The notes under the pieces were generated by a model that saw only the letters and a list, made by a program, of their open reading frames with translations, did not search any database and was not told where the DNA came from. A program made the position numbers and the translations under genes. Source: Rhizobacter sp. Root1221 (GTDB lineage: Bacteria > Pseudomonadota > Gammaproteobacteria > Burkholderiales > Burkholderiaceae_C). Taken from it: a DNA stretch of 64,000 bases. The stretch lies in NCBI RefSeq assembly GCF_001425785.1, contig NZ_LMDI01000001.1, forward strand, positions 1 to 64,000. Reading direction: 5' to 3'. Below are positions 1 to 10,052 of the stretch, piece by piece; position 1 is the first letter of the stretch, and each line of letters opens with the position of its first letter.

Positions 1-512
1 CATGGTGGACGCCTCGCTTTCGTCAGTGGTTGCTTAGACACTTCCACTTTGGCACATCGATGCCGTTAGGGGTGGGGCGTCCATCCCATTGGCGCAGGCC
101 GGGGTCTGCACCCTGTCCAAGCACGCCGGCCCTGGCACTTGTCTGGCCTTGCGCATCTCGCGCCACAGCGTCGGTGCTCAGTTCGAGAGTTGAGTCGTTT
201 CGCGGTCGCTGAGGCAATCTCCCCGATGCCTGCTGGCAACGCTGCCATTCAGGTTGAATTTCCCCGGGCAGCAGTGGGCGCAGCCTTGGATCCCCACCTG
301 TCAGCGGAAGAGGCTCCTGTTCAGCGCCTCCGTCAAGACCCCGACGACAGCGGCCCAGCGATCCCCCAAGCCAGACAACCAGGACCGCCCGGATGCTCGG
401 CACCGGTGGAGACCCCGGCCTGCGCCGGGGCGACAGGTTGTTTTTCCCCCGGACAGCAGTGGGCCTTCGCCGACACGCCTGGGACGCATGGCGCAACACT
501 CCGGCCCATTCG
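1..512. other. Intergenic stretch with degenerate repeats
   Basis: No convincing gene. On the minus strand an ATG lies at 1-3 with a GAGG about 9 bases upstream, so a minus-strand gene may begin here and leave the window; too little is visible to name it. The rest holds short repeats: AGACCCCGGCCTGCGCC at 410-426 recurs inverted at 91-107, and CAGCAGTGGG follows a C-rich run at 269-278 and 454-463. These look like two eroded copies of an intergenic repeat. Confidence 0.5.
410..430. repeat. Palindromic intergenic repeat, hairpin
   Basis: CCCCGGC (413-419) pairs with GCCGGGG (424-430) around a four-base loop. The first 17 bases (410-426) recur inverted at 91-107. This is the kind of REP-like palindrome scattered between genes in Burkholderiales. 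It lies about 85 bases beyond the stop of the minus-strand helicase, but has no T-run that would make it a standard terminator on that strand. Confidence 0.5.
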
Positions 513-2492
513 TCACTGCGCCGCTGCCGGCACTTTCCACCCCGTGTCGGCGACGAAGCGGCTGGGCGCTTGTGCATGCACCAGCAGTGTCAGGCGTTCA
601 CGGGCGCGGGTGATGGCCACGTAGAACAGGTTGCGTTCCTCGTCGAACGGGGTGTCGCGGTCGGGGAAGGTGTCTTGCCGCAGGTGGGGGATCAGCACGT
701 GTTCGAATTCGAGGCCCTTCGTGGCTTCGACCTGGGCAATCACGAGGCAATCGGCCTGGCGGCGTTCGCGCTGCAGCCGTTCGGCCTGGTTCAGGCTCTG
801 GAAAAATGCGGCAGCCGACGCATGTCCTTCGGCCGAGCGCAGCAGGCCCGCGAGATTGGCTTCCACGGCGCGCAGCGGGCCCACGCCCACGAGCACGCGC
901 GCTGCCAGTTCGCGAGGTTGCAGCGCCTGCAGCAGTGCTGGCAGCACCCCCGGGCCGGTGTGGCCGCGGGCCACGGCCACGGCGGCCTCGAGCCGCCGGC
1001 GGACTTCCGGCGCCGCGTTGCGAAGCACCTGGTTCTCGAAGAACATGGGCAGGATGGACGGGTCGTCGGTGACGGCGCGCACGGCGCGGGCCATCAGCGC
1101 GGGGGCGTCTTCCTGCTCGTGGTCGCGCACGGTGATGGTCACGTCGCCGAAGAACACGAAGGCCTCGACGATGCGGCGCCGGGTGTCGGGGTCATCGATG
1201 CTGGAGAAGTCGCCCGTGGCCACGGCCAGCAGCCCGCGCACCAGCAGCACTTCCGGGCGCATCAGGTAGCTGTCGAAACCGGCGGTGATGTAGGGCAGGC
1301 CGGCGTTCAGCAGGGCGTTCTCGAGCGCCACCGACTGGTACCCGTGCCGCAGCAGCACCGCGAACTGTGCCATCCTGTGGCGCCGGTTTTCCGCGCGCCA
1401 CGCCTGGGCGGCGGCCACGATGGTTTCCTCGCACAGGCCGGCCCGGTCGTAGGGCACCACCGCCACGGCGGTGTCGGCCTCGGCGTTGGAGGCATATGGC
1501 TTGCCGGCCAGGCGCGACGCCCCCTGCGCCAGGCGCCGCCCGAAACGGTACGAGGCCGTGAGCGGGCAGCGGCGTACCTTGCGGCGGCCCGCATCTTCGA
1601 GGGCGGTGCCCATGAATCGGGCATCGGCACCGGCCACCTTGTGGATCACCTGGTCGCGGTCGCCCGCGCCGCAGAAGAATGCCTCGCGGTTGGTGTCGAG
1701 GATGCGGTCGAGGATGACGTACATGGCCTGGTTCATGTCGTGCATTTCGTCGAGCACCAGCGTGCGGATGCCGACGGGCCAGCCGGGGGCATTGCGCTCG
1801 AGGTTGCCGGACCAGATCAGCTGGGCCAGGTCGTAGGTGGCGTCGCCGGGGCCGCGGAAGAGCGGGTGGTCGACCGACCCCCGGCAGCGCTGGCGTTCGT
1901 ACACGCGGAAGGCCTTCAGCAGCGCGTAGTTGCGGCCGAGGGCGTCGGCCGAATCGGGTGTGATGCCACCTTCCTCGAGTTCGACGTCGAGCTGCAGGGT
2001 GCCCTTCAGGTGCAGCGACTGCTGCAGGAATTCCTCGATCATCGCGTCGCCCGCGGCGGGGAACAGCAGGTGGTCGGGGTGGCGTTCCTCGGGGTTGTCT
2101 TCCACGTGCTGCAAGGCGGCCAGCACGTGGGGCCGCAAGGCCTGCGGCGTGAGCAGCATGTCCGGTGCACCCCCCTCGATGCGCTTCAACACACTGGTGG
2201 CGAACTGCTCGAACGTGCCGATGCGAAAGCGCCGTGCGGTGTCATGCGGCACGCCCAGCTTCTTCAATGCGGCCCGCAAGGCATCGCAGGCCGGCTCGGT
2301 GTAGGTGAGGGCGATGATCTTTTCGGGCGGGATGCCCCATTGCGCGGATTCCGCCATGCGCAACGCCAGCGTGGTGGTCTTGGCTGCGCCGGCGTTGGCC
2401 TCCACGACGATGTATTTGTCGGTGGCGGTCTGGATGGCGACCTGCTCGGCGGTGGGCCGGAGGGTGTCGGGGGTGAAGCGGGGACCGGTCAC
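513..2492 (-). CDS. UvrD/Rep-like superfamily I DNA helicase
   Basis: Predicted 659-residue ATP-dependent helicase. The Walker A motif is the unusual form ANAGAAKTT at about residues 32-40, where most UvrD proteins have GSGKT. The DExx motif is LDEMHDMN, and the C-terminus carries [10 protein letters not shown] (motif V) and [14 protein letters not shown] (motif VI). The N-terminal TAEQ element, which reads the adenine base, is also present. I chose the GTG at 2492 because the helicase fold begins just after it; upstream codons in this frame read as low-complexity sequence. No clear ribosome binding site precedes it, so the start is uncertain. Probably monocistronic. The same GAAKTT Walker A occurs in the intein-bearing helicase at 60540. 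Role beyond DNA unwinding or repair cannot be told. Confidence 0.85.
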   Translation of the reverse strand: MTGPRFTPDTLRPTAEQVAIQTATDKYIVVEANAGAAKTTTLALRMAESAQWGIPPEKIIALTYTEPACDALRAALKKLGVPHDTARRFRIGTFEQFATSVLKRIEGGAPDMLLTPQALRPHVLAALQHVEDNPEERHPDHLLFPAAGDAMIEEFLQQSLHLKGTLQLDVELEEGGITPDSADALGRNYALLKAFRVYERQRCRGSVDHPLFRGPGDATYDLAQLIWSGNLERNAPGWPVGIRTLVLDEMHDMNQAMYVILDRILDTNREAFFCGAGDRDQVIHKVAGADARFMGTALEDAGRRKVRRCPLTASYRFGRRLAQGASRLAGKPYASNAEADTAVAVVPYDRAGLCEETIVAAAQAWRAENRRHRMAQFAVLLRHGYQSVALENALLNAGLPYITAGFDSYLMRPEVLLVRGLLAVATGDFSSIDDPDTRRRIVEAFVFFGDVTITVRDHEQEDAPALMARAVRAVTDDPSILPMFFENQVLRNAAPEVRRRLEAAVAVARGHTGPGVLPALLQALQPRELAARVLVGVGPLRAVEANLAGLLRSAEGHASAAAFFQSLNQAERLQRERRQADCLVIAQVEATKGLEFEHVLIPHLRQDTFPDRDTPFDEERNLFYVAITRARERLTLLVHAQAPSRFVADTGWKVPAAAQ

Positions 2493-2845
2493 GGGCTGGG
2501 GCGGCGAAAGAGGTGGAGACCGATTGTCATGCGAGTTGGGGTGGGGCCCCTGCGAAATGGAGGGCGAAACCCCGTCATTTCGGGGATTCGGCGGCAGGCA
2601 GTTCTCCGTACACTGGGAACCTTCAAGGCGACAAACCGGCTGCATCACTGGGCAGAACTCGGAACCCGTACCCGACGCCGAAACCCGTTGCCGCACTGCG
2701 TGCGGACCCCGGATCAGCAAGGGCCACCTCGGTGGCCCTTCGCTATTTCGGAATGAAAAACGGGTGTCCGGCACCGCGGTGCGGAATGGGTCAGAATCCA
2801 CGATTCCGCCCTCCCATTCCCCCCGTCCCTGTCCCCGGAGCCGCC
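2493..2845. other. Divergent intergenic region
   Basis: Lies between the minus-strand helicase and the plus-strand aldehyde dehydrogenase. Both reading frames stay open here but without plausible starts or protein-like composition. A strong hairpin sits at 2719-2740. CCGGAG at 2835-2840 is the ribosome binding site of the dehydrogenase. Confidence 0.5.
2719..2740. terminator. Perfect hairpin, possible terminator
   Basis: AAGGGCCACC and GGTGGCCCTT form a near-continuous 10-bp stem. No long T-run follows on either strand, so termination is uncertain; it could insulate the two divergent transcription units or be an intergenic repeat. Confidence 0.35.
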
Positions 2846-4276
2846 ATGTCGTATCCCCCGCTGTCTCTCTACATCAACGGCAAGTTTCTCTCGGGTGAGG
2901 GCCGCAAGACCCAGGACGTGTTCAACCCCGCCACCCAGCAGGTGATCGGTTCGTTGCCGCATGCGTCAAAGGCCGACCTCGACCTCGCCCTCGCGTCCGC
3001 GCAGAAGGCCTTCGAAACCTGGCGCAAGTCGTCGCCAACCGAGCGTTCCAACATCTTGCGCAAGGTGGCCGCGCTCTGTCGCGAGCGCGCCGAGGCCATC
3101 GCCCGCAACATCACGCTCGACCAGGGCAAGCCGCTGGGCGAAGCCCTGGCCGAGGTGCGCTCGTGCGCCGAGCATGCCGAATGGCACGCGGAAGAAGCGC
3201 GCCGCATCTATGGCCGCGTGATCCCGCCGCGCCAGGCGAACGTGCGCCAGCTCGTGCTGCGCGAGCCGGTGGGTGTGTGCGCCGCGTTCACGCCGTGGAA
3301 CTTCCCGTTCAACCAGGCCATCCGCAAGATGGTGGCGGCCATCGGCGCAGGTTGCACGCTCATCCTCAAGGGCCCGGAAGATTCCCCCAGCGCAGTGGTG
3401 GCGCTGGCTCAGCTGTTCCAGGATGCGGGCTTGCCTCCGGGTGTGCTGAACATCGTGTGGGGTGTGCCGTCTGAAGTCTCCACGTACCTGATCGAATCGC
3501 CCATCGTGCGCAAGATCTCGTTCACGGGTTCGGTGGCGGTGGGCAAGCACCTGTCGTCGCTCGCCGGCCTGCACATGAAACGGGTCACGATGGAACTGGG
3601 CGGCCATTCGCCGGTGCTGGTGTTCGACGATGCCGACATCGAACCGGCCGCCGAGATGCTCGCCCGCACGAAGCTGCGCAATGCGGGCCAGGTGTGCGTG
3701 TCGCCCACGCGGTTTTTCGTTCAGGAGAAGGCCTATGACCGTTTCCTCGCGAAGTTCCTCGACGTGATCAAGGGGGTCAAGGTGGGCGACGGCCTGGCCG
3801 ACGGCACGCAGATGGGCCCGCTTGCCCACGACCGCCGCGTCACCGCGATGCAATCGTTCGTGGACGACGCCAACCGCCGGGGCGCCAAGGTGCTCACCGG
3901 GGGTGAACGCATCGGCACCGTGGGCAGCTTCTTCGCACCCACCGTGGTCACCGAGCTCGGCGACGATTCCATGCTGATGACCGAAGAGCCCTTCGGCCCC
4001 ATCGCGCCGGTGGTGCGCTTCAAGGACCTGGACGAAGGCCTGCGCCGTGCCAACAGCCTGCCGTTCGGGCTGGCGTCGTTTGCGTTCACCAACTCGCTGA
4101 AGACGGCCAAGGCCGTGGCCAGCGGGCTGGAGGCCGGCATGGTCAGCATCAACCATTTCGGCATTGCCTTGTCCGAGACGCCGTTCGGCGGCATCAAGGA
4201 CAGCGGCATCGGCAGCGAAGGCGGGACGGAAACCTTCGACGGTTACCTCACCACCAAGTTCGTCACCGAGTTGTGA
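2846..4276 (+). CDS. NAD(P)-dependent aldehyde dehydrogenase, SSADH-like
   Basis: A 476-residue member of the aldehyde dehydrogenase superfamily, which oxidises aldehydes to acids with NAD(P)+ in the cytoplasm. Visible signatures are the oxyanion Asn152 in [10 protein letters not shown], the cofactor segment FTGSVAVGK, the general base Glu250 in MELGGHSP and the nucleophile Cys284 in [10 protein letters not shown]. The context around Cys284 and the whole-length similarity fit the group annotated as succinate-semialdehyde dehydrogenases in Burkholderiales, but the substrate is inferred. The ATG follows CCGGAG with a five-base gap; the longer open frame upstream is spurious. The 3' end overlaps the convergent hydrolase gene by 14 bases. 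Confidence 0.9.
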   Translation: MSYPPLSLYINGKFLSGEGRKTQDVFNPATQQVIGSLPHASKADLDLALASAQKAFETWRKSSPTERSNILRKVAALCRERAEAIARNITLDQGKPLGEALAEVRSCAEHAEWHAEEARRIYGRVIPPRQANVRQLVLREPVGVCAAFTPWNFPFNQAIRKMVAAIGAGCTLILKGPEDSPSAVVALAQLFQDAGLPPGVLNIVWGVPSEVSTYLIESPIVRKISFTGSVAVGKHLSSLAGLHMKRVTMELGGHSPVLVFDDADIEPAAEMLARTKLRNAGQVCVSPTRFFVQEKAYDRFLAKFLDVIKGVKVGDGLADGTQMGPLAHDRRVTAMQSFVDDANRRGAKVLTGGERIGTVGSFFAPTVVTELGDDSMLMTEEPFGPIAPVVRFKDLDEGLRRANSLPFGLASFAFTNSLKTAKAVASGLEAGMVSINHFGIALSETPFGGIKDSGIGSEGGTETFDGYLTTKFVTEL

Positions 4277-5096
4277 CGGCCTGCGTGACGGGTGCCGCCA
4301 GGAACTGGCGCACCTGCGACTGCAGCGTGTCGGGCCACGCGCCGCCGTTGCGGCGCGGGTCGGCCGCCACCTCCAGTTCGTCGGCCTGCACGCCGGCGCC
4401 GGTCAGCCGGGCGGCGTAGCGGCGTGCGTCGTCGTGCAGCGGGCTGCCGATGAACGACACCAGCAGCGCCGGCGGCATGCCAGCCAGGCGCACGGCGGCC
4501 GCCGGTGCGGCATACGGGTGGCTGATGTCGGCGGGGCACGACAGGTACTGCTGCCAGCCGCAGGCCAGCGGGCAGCCGCCCACGCCGATGGATGCGTCGC
4601 GCAACGAGGCCGACGCCATGCACGGGTCGAGCACGGGCGCCACCAGCACCTGGCCCTGCACCGCCTCGGGGTCGCGATCGCGGGCCATCATGGCCACGGC
4701 GGCGGCCAGGTTGCCCCCGGCTTCCTCCCCGGCCACGAACAGCGGGGTGTCGGCGCCATGGCGGCGGCCCCGCTGGCCCTTCAGCCAGTCGAGGGCGGCA
4801 TAACCAATCTCGATGGCCTCGGGAAACGGGTGGGCGGGTGCCAGCGGGTAGTCGATGGAGGTCACGAAGGCCCCGGCCGCGGCAAGCAGCCGGGCCACGG
4901 CCCCGCCGTCGTCGAGCGAGCCGTTGGTGAACGTGCCGCCGTGGAAGTGCAGCACCAGCGGCCTGGCCAGCTTGCGGTCCGTGGGGCCATACAGGCGCAC
5001 GGCCGTGGGCCGGCCGGCAAACACCTCGATGCTGTCCGAAGGGGACTGGATCGGGAGGGTGCCTTGGGCGGTGGTCGAAAGCGCGGGTTCTGTCAT
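4263..5096 (-). CDS. HSL-family alpha/beta hydrolase lacking its triad
   Basis: A 277-residue alpha/beta-hydrolase of the hormone-sensitive-lipase type. The oxyanion motif HFHGG is intact at residues 50-54. The nucleophile elbow, normally GDSAGG, reads GEEAGG at 123-128, so the catalytic Ser is Glu125. The acid position, normally DPL, reads SPL at 218-220, and the C-terminal HGF-type histidine is absent (the region reads [10 protein letters not shown]). All three catalytic residues are therefore missing and the protein is probably not an esterase. It may bind a ligand or be decaying, though the frame is intact. Transcribed divergently from the LysR gene, with which it may form a regulated pair. 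Confidence 0.8.
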   Translation of the reverse strand: MTEPALSTTAQGTLPIQSPSDSIEVFAGRPTAVRLYGPTDRKLARPLVLHFHGGTFTNGSLDDGGAVARLLAAAGAFVTSIDYPLAPAHPFPEAIEIGYAALDWLKGQRGRRHGADTPLFVAGEEAGGNLAAAVAMMARDRDPEAVQGQVLVAPVLDPCMASASLRDASIGVGGCPLACGWQQYLSCPADISHPYAAPAAAVRLAGMPPALLVSFIGSPLHDDARRYAARLTGAGVQADELEVAADPRRNGGAWPDTLQSQVRQFLAAPVTQAVTTR

Positions 5097-5181
5097 GCGG
5101 TGTCCTGCGGCAAATATCAGTGCGTTGGATGGAAGATACCGCGTGCTGGCGGTGCGGGAAAGGGCCTTCCCGCTCATGCTG

Positions 5182-5199
5182 TATTCCATCACCGCAATA
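5182..5199. promoter_or_regulatory. Candidate LysR-type operator
   Basis: TATT-N10-AATA dyad in the 136-base gap between the LysR gene and the divergent hydrolase. It contains the T-N11-A pattern that LysR-type regulators typically bind, and its distance from both starts would suit autoregulation plus control of the hydrolase. Assignment is by pattern and position only. Confidence 0.4.
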
Positions 5200-5232
5200 A
5201 TCCGCTGGAACCGAAGGGCGAGGAGAGGGGTG

Positions 5233-6219
5233 ATGGACAAGTTTCAGGCGATGCAGGCCTTCCTTCGGGTGGTCGAATCGGGCACGTTCGTGAAGGCCGC
5301 GGAGTCGATGCAGCTGCCCAAGCCCACCGTGACCCGGCTGATCCAGTCACTGGAAGAGCACCTGTCGGTCAAGCTGCTGAACCGCACCACGCGGCGGGTC
5401 AGTGTCACGTCCGAAGGTGCGGCCTACTACGACCGCGCCAGCCGCCTGCTGGGCGAACTCGATGAACTCGAATCGAGCGTGGTGGCCTCCCGCAGCGCGC
5501 CCAAGGGGCGGCTGAAGATCGACATGCCGGGTGCGCTGGGTATCGGTGTCATCGTCCCGGCGCTGGGCTCGTTCCGCGCCAGATACCCCGACATCGACCT
5601 CGAGATCGGCATCGGTGACCGGCCGGTGGACCTGATCGGTGACAACGTGGACTGCGTGGTGCGGGGCGGCGAGTTGCGCGACCAGTCGCTGATTGCCCGC
5701 CGCGTGGGCGACGTGCACATGGTGACCTGCGCCAGCCCCGGCTACCTGCAGGTCCACGGCGTGCCCAGCCACCCGAAGGACCTTGAGGCCACCCACACGC
5801 TGATCCGCCACTCGGTGCAGCCCACCGGCCGCCTGCTGCCGTTCCGCCTCGCGAAGGACCACGAGACGGTGGACGCCGAAGGGCACCGCATCATCGCCGT
5901 GAACGACACCAATGCGAGCGTGGCGGCGGCGGCGGCCGGGCTGGGCATCGTGTGCGCGCCATCGATCCTCGTGCAGGCCCAGATCGGCAGTGGGGCGCTG
6001 GTGCTGGTGCTGCCTGAGTGGGATGCCCCGTTGATCCCGATTCACGTCGTGTACCCGCCCAACCGCCATCTGAGCGCCAAGGTGCGGGTGTTCGTGGATT
6101 GGGTGGTGGAACTGTTCAGCGCACACGACCTGTTGCAGCGCAAGAGCACATTGCCCGATCGGCCCGCCCCGGTGGCCGGGCTGCCGGCTGTCCGCCCGCG
6201 GGCCGAAGCGGTCGACTGA
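5233..6219 (+). CDS. LysR-family transcriptional regulator
   Basis: A 328-residue LysR-type regulator. The N-terminal winged helix-turn-helix begins MDKFQAMQAFLRVVESGTF and includes the recognition-helix region KPTVTRLIQSLEEHL; the remaining residues form the periplasmic-binding-protein-like effector domain (GRLKIDMPGALG onward). The DKFQAMQAFL opening is typical of the large group of short-lived-inducer LysR proteins next to oxidoreductase genes. The ATG at 5233 follows AGGAGAGG closely; a GTG one codon earlier is an alternative. The divergent neighbour at 4263-5096 is the likeliest target, but the effector is unknown. Confidence 0.9.
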   Translation: MDKFQAMQAFLRVVESGTFVKAAESMQLPKPTVTRLIQSLEEHLSVKLLNRTTRRVSVTSEGAAYYDRASRLLGELDELESSVVASRSAPKGRLKIDMPGALGIGVIVPALGSFRARYPDIDLEIGIGDRPVDLIGDNVDCVVRGGELRDQSLIARRVGDVHMVTCASPGYLQVHGVPSHPKDLEATHTLIRHSVQPTGRLLPFRLAKDHETVDAEGHRIIAVNDTNASVAAAAAGLGIVCAPSILVQAQIGSGALVLVLPEWDAPLIPIHVVYPPNRHLSAKVRVFVDWVVELFSAHDLLQRKSTLPDRPAPVAGLPAVRPRAEAVD

Positions 6220-6269
6220 GAGGCTGAGAGGCTGAGAAGAGGCCGGAACACGGCTTTGTTGTCAAAGAC

Positions 6270-6284
6270 GGAACAACGTGTTCC
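6270..6284. promoter_or_regulatory. Palindrome upstream of small membrane protein
   Basis: GGAACA-ACG-TGTTCC is a perfect 6-bp inverted repeat, 48 bases before the small ORF at 6332; another GGAACA lies at 6245-6250. It has the form of an operator for a dimeric regulator. No regulator can be named. Confidence 0.3.
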
Positions 6285-6331
6285 GCCAGGACGGATTTAT
6301 CCCGAGGGCAATCGTCCCTACAGTCCGTGTC

Positions 6332-6490
6332 ATGAAAACGTTCGTTGAAATTGCCATGAGCGCCGCGATGCTCGCGCTCTGGGCCCTGGCCGTGATGGTC
6401 ACGGTCGAATCCACCGCGCAACCCGTGCGGGGGGGCGCCGCCAATCCGGCGGTGGTGGCGTCGACCTCGGCGCCCGCCGTGTCCCGTTGA
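6332..6490 (+). CDS. Small single-pass membrane or exported peptide
   Basis: A 52-residue ORF starting MKTFVEIAMSAAMLALWAL, whose first 27 residues form one hydrophobic segment, followed by a short Ala/Pro/Ser-rich tail. Either an anchored micropeptide or a secreted peptide. The upstream DNA carries a palindrome at 6270-6284. No family is recognised. Called because of the membrane-like N-terminus, good codon use and a gap otherwise unexplained. Confidence 0.45.
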   Translation: MKTFVEIAMSAAMLALWALAVMVTVESTAQPVRGGAANPAVVASTSAPAVSR

Positions 6491-6535
6491 ACCCTCGGCG
6501 CGGCGGCCCCTGAGGCCGTTGTGCCACCCTGGCGC

Positions 6536-7507
6536 TCAGGCGATGGGGCGTTCGCTGGTAGCGCCGCTGAGTTGGTCGTGCAGTTCCTGCACCGCCTTCG
6601 CGTCCAGGTCGATGGCCCCCTGTCCCAAGGTTTCCAGCCAACGGCATGCCGCGTGGGCGCCGGCCTCGGCCTCGTAGGCCGCCACCCAGGCCTGCCGGGC
6701 TGGCAGGTGTTCCCCGGAGACGGGCCACACGCCGGGGCGAGGGCGCAGGTGCCGCTCGATGCCGATGCGCCAGGGCTTGGCGCTCACGCGGGCGCGGAAA
6801 CAATGCTGGTTCAGGCACATGACTCGGTAGGTGGGGTCCACCTTCACCGCGTCGAAGAAGGACGCCACGGCGGCGTCGTCCGGTTTGAAGCGCTGGTGCA
6901 GCGCAATGGCGCGCAGGCCGGCTGGCGTGCGGTACACGGCCAGCTTCCACAGCGGGTGCGCCGCCATGAAGGTGGCGATGCGTTCGCGGGCGAGTGCCTC
7001 GGGCTGCGGGCTGGCGGCCGTGCGGTGCGCGGCCCGACGGCGTGCCGCGAAGGCCAAGCCGGCCAGCACGGCGGCGGCCACCGCGCCCAGCACCGTGGAT
7101 TCGATGAGCCACCACGCGCCCACGGCCGCGGCCACGAGCAGCATCCACGCCCAACCGGTGCCGGCGGGTGAGGCGGTGTCGAAGTCGATGTCGGCGAACA
7201 GCACGTCGGGGGTGTTCAGGCAGCGCGCGCCATAGGCATTCCGCGTGATCACCGACGTGCCATGCCGTTCCACGATCTCTTCGCGGATGGGCACGCCGTG
7301 CGCGCCGTTGTACGCCTTTTTCGGTTCGCGCCGTGGCAGCGCTTCACCGGCGATCAGCCGGGCCAGCGCATCTCGAACCCGTTCGTCGGCGTGTGCCTGG
7401 GCTTCGACCTGGCCGGTGTCGGACCAACCCCAACGGCGCACGGTGATCTGGCGGTTCTTCTCACGGTGCTGGCTGCGGCTTTCTGCCCAGTAGGCGGGAA
7501 CGATCAT
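6536..7507 (-). CDS. Unknown protein with central membrane hairpin
   Basis: 323 residues, start ATG at 7507. Two adjacent hydrophobic segments (about 117-136 and 138-156) lie between soluble halves. The first half ends in FADIDFDT (residues 104-111, with an acidic DxD at 106-108); the second contains YRTPAGLRAIALH (192-204) and FRARVSAKPWRIG (237-249). DxD, then a small-residue-G-x-x-x-x-H element, then basic residues is reminiscent of archaeo-eukaryotic primase folds, but this is weak and the membrane hairpin would be unusual. No secure family. Appears monocistronic. Confidence 0.6.
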   Translation of the reverse strand: MIVPAYWAESRSQHREKNRQITVRRWGWSDTGQVEAQAHADERVRDALARLIAGEALPRREPKKAYNGAHGVPIREEIVERHGTSVITRNAYGARCLNTPDVLFADIDFDTASPAGTGWAWMLLVAAAVGAWWLIESTVLGAVAAAVLAGLAFAARRRAAHRTAASPQPEALARERIATFMAAHPLWKLAVYRTPAGLRAIALHQRFKPDDAAVASFFDAVKVDPTYRVMCLNQHCFRARVSAKPWRIGIERHLRPRPGVWPVSGEHLPARQAWVAAYEAEAGAHAACRWLETLGQGAIDLDAKAVQELHDQLSGATSERPIA

Positions 7508-7606
7508 GAACGGCCCGAGGTGGAGGTGACGAGGGTCCGCATCCTGACACACCGGTGCCGCGTGCTGTCCTGTTTGCCTGCCGGGGCGATGCGGTGTGTG
7601 ACGTAT

Positions 7607-7960
7607 TCAACGGTTGGCGTCGCGGTGGTGCCAGTACAACCAGGCGAGGCCCAGCGGCGCGATCACGGGCGCGAAGAGCCAGCAGCCGCCCATGGTGACG
7701 AACTTCGTGAACAGCAGCACCGTGGCGCTGGTCAAGAACGCGTTGCGCCCAACGACGTAGCCGACCACACCTTCATATGCGAAGCGTGCGTACGGGTACA
7801 GCACCGAGCAGGCGAGGGCGAACGCCCACACGGCCGGTGGGAAGGTGCGGCTGCCGGAGGCCATGTACAACAGGCCGGGAAAGAGCAGGCCGAAGAGAAA
7901 GTGCCGCACGTAGCTGGCGGGCGACAAGCCGCCGAAGGTCTTGGCGAGGACGGGGTGCAT
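7607..7960 (-). CDS. Small membrane protein
   Basis: 117 residues beginning MHPVLAKTFGGLSPASYVRH. Three or four hydrophobic stretches (HFLFGLLFPGLLYMA, AVWAFALACSVLYPYARF, FLTSATVLLFTKFVT, LFAPVIAPLGLAWLYW) indicate a polytopic inner-membrane protein. Function unknown. The start at 7960 is preferred because upstream residues are arginine/proline-rich and not membrane-like. Confidence 0.6.
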   Translation of the reverse strand: MHPVLAKTFGGLSPASYVRHFLFGLLFPGLLYMASGSRTFPPAVWAFALACSVLYPYARFAYEGVVGYVVGRNAFLTSATVLLFTKFVTMGGCWLFAPVIAPLGLAWLYWHHRDANR

Positions 7961-8164
7961 GGGGGCCGGCGAGTGGTTGAGACGTTGAGCATCTTCAACG
8001 GCACCCGGGCCCATGCCCCTGGCGCTGCGGGTGGCATAAGGACGCCAGGCGGAGGCCTGTTGGCGCCCTGGACCCGGTACGCCGCAGCGGTTCAACTGTG
8101 GGTGGGCACGAGGCTGATCGATCCACCTCGTTCCCGGTCGCGATGCCTTGCCTGCCTCACCCAG

Positions 8165-9748
8165 TCAGGGCGTCGGGTGGCCGGCGTCGAGGCGGAACGC
8201 GCGCACCGCGGTCGCCAGGCGGGACGCCTGGTCTCGCAAGCTTTCGGTGGCGGCCGCGCTTTGCTCCACCAGCGCGGCGTTCTGCTGCGTCATCTGGTCG
8301 AGCTGGGTCACTTCGCCGCCGACCTGATCGACGGCCACGCTCTGGTCGCGGCTGGAGGCATTGACCTCGCTCATCAGGCCGGAGACACGCCGGATCGACG
8401 CGACGACTTCCTGCATCGTCTGGCCGGCATCGGCCACCAGGCGCGTGCCGGATGCCACCCGCTCGGTGGAGGCGCCGATCAGCGCCTTGATCTCGCGGGC
8501 GGCATCGGCGCTGCGCTGGGCGAGGCTGCGCACTTCGCTCGCCACCACCGCGAAGCCGCGGCCCTGCTCGCCTGCGCGGGCGGCCTCCACCGCAGCGTTG
8601 AGCGCGAGGATGTTGGTCTGAAAGGCGATGCCGTCGATCACGCCGATGATGTCGCCGATGCGGCGTGAGCTGGCGGAGATGTCCGTCATGGTGGAGACCA
8701 CCTGTTCGACGACCGCGCCCCCGCGCGTAGCGAGGTCCGAGGCCGACCCGGCGAGTTCGTCCGCGTGGCGGGCCGATTCGGCGTTCTGGCGCACTGTGCC
8801 CGTCAGTTGCGCCACGTTGGACGCGGTCTTCTGCAGGCTGGCGGCCTGCAATTCGGTGCGCTGGCTCAGGTCCTGGTTGCCGGACGCGATCTCGGTCGAC
8901 GCGGTGGAAATGGATTCGGCGGTGTGGCGGATGTCGCCCACCAGCGTGCGCAGCCGGTCCTGCATTGCCGCCACGGCCAGCAGCAGGCGGCCCAGTTCGT
9001 CGCGGCGGCGGGTCTGGATGGTGCCGGACAGGTCCCCGGCGGCGATGCGCTCGGCGATCGCGATGGTGTCGTTCACGGGGTGCACGACGCTGCGGCTCAG
9101 CCGCATCGCCAGGATCGTGCCCACCAGCAGGGAGAACAGGCTGACGCCGGCCAGCGCGAGGGTCGCGATCTTCGCGTCGTGGCGGGCGCTCGTGTAGGCG
9201 GCGACGTTTTCGGTCGACTGGCCGGCGGCCAGCTCGGCGGCGAGGGCTCGCCACTGCTGCTCGACGGGCCGCACCTCCTTCATCAGCACGAGCGTGGCTT
9301 CCGGCGTCGCCCCGTCGGAGCCCAGCTGGGCGGCCTTGTCGATCAGCGGCAACGTCTTCTCACGCACCGCTTGCAGGCGGCCCAGCAGTTCGCGCTCGGG
9401 CCCATCGCCTGCCAGTGCCTCGGCCAGATCCTTCTCGGAAGCCAGATAGGCCTGCTGCGACTTCTTGAGCGACGCCACCTGGTCGTCGACCTCCTTGACG
9501 TCGGTCAGCAGCGTCAGCGTGCGCAGCGTGATGGCCATCTCGTTGACCTGGCCGATGATCTGGTTGGCCAATGCCATCTTGTGGTTGTTGACCTCGACGA
9601 TGTCGCGCATGCGGCCGGACAGTGCCGACAGCATCGACTGGCTCGTGACCGCGACCAGCAACAAGAGCGCCAGGATGGCGGCAAAGCTGAGGGTGAAGCG
9701 ACGGGTCAGCGAAGCCGACCCACCGGTGAATACAGAGGAGAGGCGCAT
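8165..9748 (-). CDS. Methyl-accepting chemotaxis protein
   Basis: Complete 527-residue chemoreceptor. Transmembrane helix 1 (about 18-36) is followed by a periplasmic four-helix-bundle-like sensor (about 38-200), transmembrane helix 2 (about 202-222), a HAMP domain ([20 protein letters not shown]) and the cytoplasmic signalling coiled coil. The conserved hairpin tip [20 protein letters not shown] that docks CheA and CheW is intact. No CheR-tethering pentapeptide is seen at the C-terminus (ends AGHPTP). No chemotaxis operon adjoins it, so it is an orphan receptor feeding a distant pathway; the ligand is unknown. Confidence 0.95.
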   Translation of the reverse strand: MRLSSVFTGGSASLTRRFTLSFAAILALLLLVAVTSQSMLSALSGRMRDIVEVNNHKMALANQIIGQVNEMAITLRTLTLLTDVKEVDDQVASLKKSQQAYLASEKDLAEALAGDGPERELLGRLQAVREKTLPLIDKAAQLGSDGATPEATLVLMKEVRPVEQQWRALAAELAAGQSTENVAAYTSARHDAKIATLALAGVSLFSLLVGTILAMRLSRSVVHPVNDTIAIAERIAAGDLSGTIQTRRRDELGRLLLAVAAMQDRLRTLVGDIRHTAESISTASTEIASGNQDLSQRTELQAASLQKTASNVAQLTGTVRQNAESARHADELAGSASDLATRGGAVVEQVVSTMTDISASSRRIGDIIGVIDGIAFQTNILALNAAVEAARAGEQGRGFAVVASEVRSLAQRSADAAREIKALIGASTERVASGTRLVADAGQTMQEVVASIRRVSGLMSEVNASSRDQSVAVDQVGGEVTQLDQMTQQNAALVEQSAAATESLRDQASRLATAVRAFRLDAGHPTP

Positions 9749-10052
9749 GTGGACTGCTGGGTGAGGGTGAAACCGGCCGAGGGGTAACCTCTGTATCGGG
9801 TCTCAAGCGGCGATCCTGAAGTGTTTTCTTTCACCTGTTTTTGTGATCTCCGGCCAGCGTGGGGGGCCACACCGGCAAGGTCACCTCCGCGGGACAGGCA
9901 TCAGGACGCCTGCTTGTCATCCCCGGCGCCCCCGCGGACTGGTGCCTCTGGTTGAGGACCAGGCTCGATGTGGCCGTTCTGTGTCCCTGGGGGCGTGAGA
10001 TGAACGTCGCCGGCATGGCGCGTTACCGTGTAGCCCCATTTGGCTGTTGGAG
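9749..10052. other. Intergenic region
   Basis: About 300 bases between the divergent chemoreceptor and the Zn-ribbon gene. Nothing beyond probable promoters is recognisable; no convincing sigma-28 box was found for the receptor. Confidence 0.4.

Noticed and set aside
393-2756. Long plus-strand open frame opposite the helicase
   Set aside because: Antisense to a protein with complete helicase motifs; its translation is rich in Gly, His, Val and Gln with no domain. High GC keeps such frames open.
9749-9850. Sigma-28 promoter for the chemoreceptor
   Set aside because: A CCCGATAC-like -10 is present but no TAAA -35 lies at the right distance.
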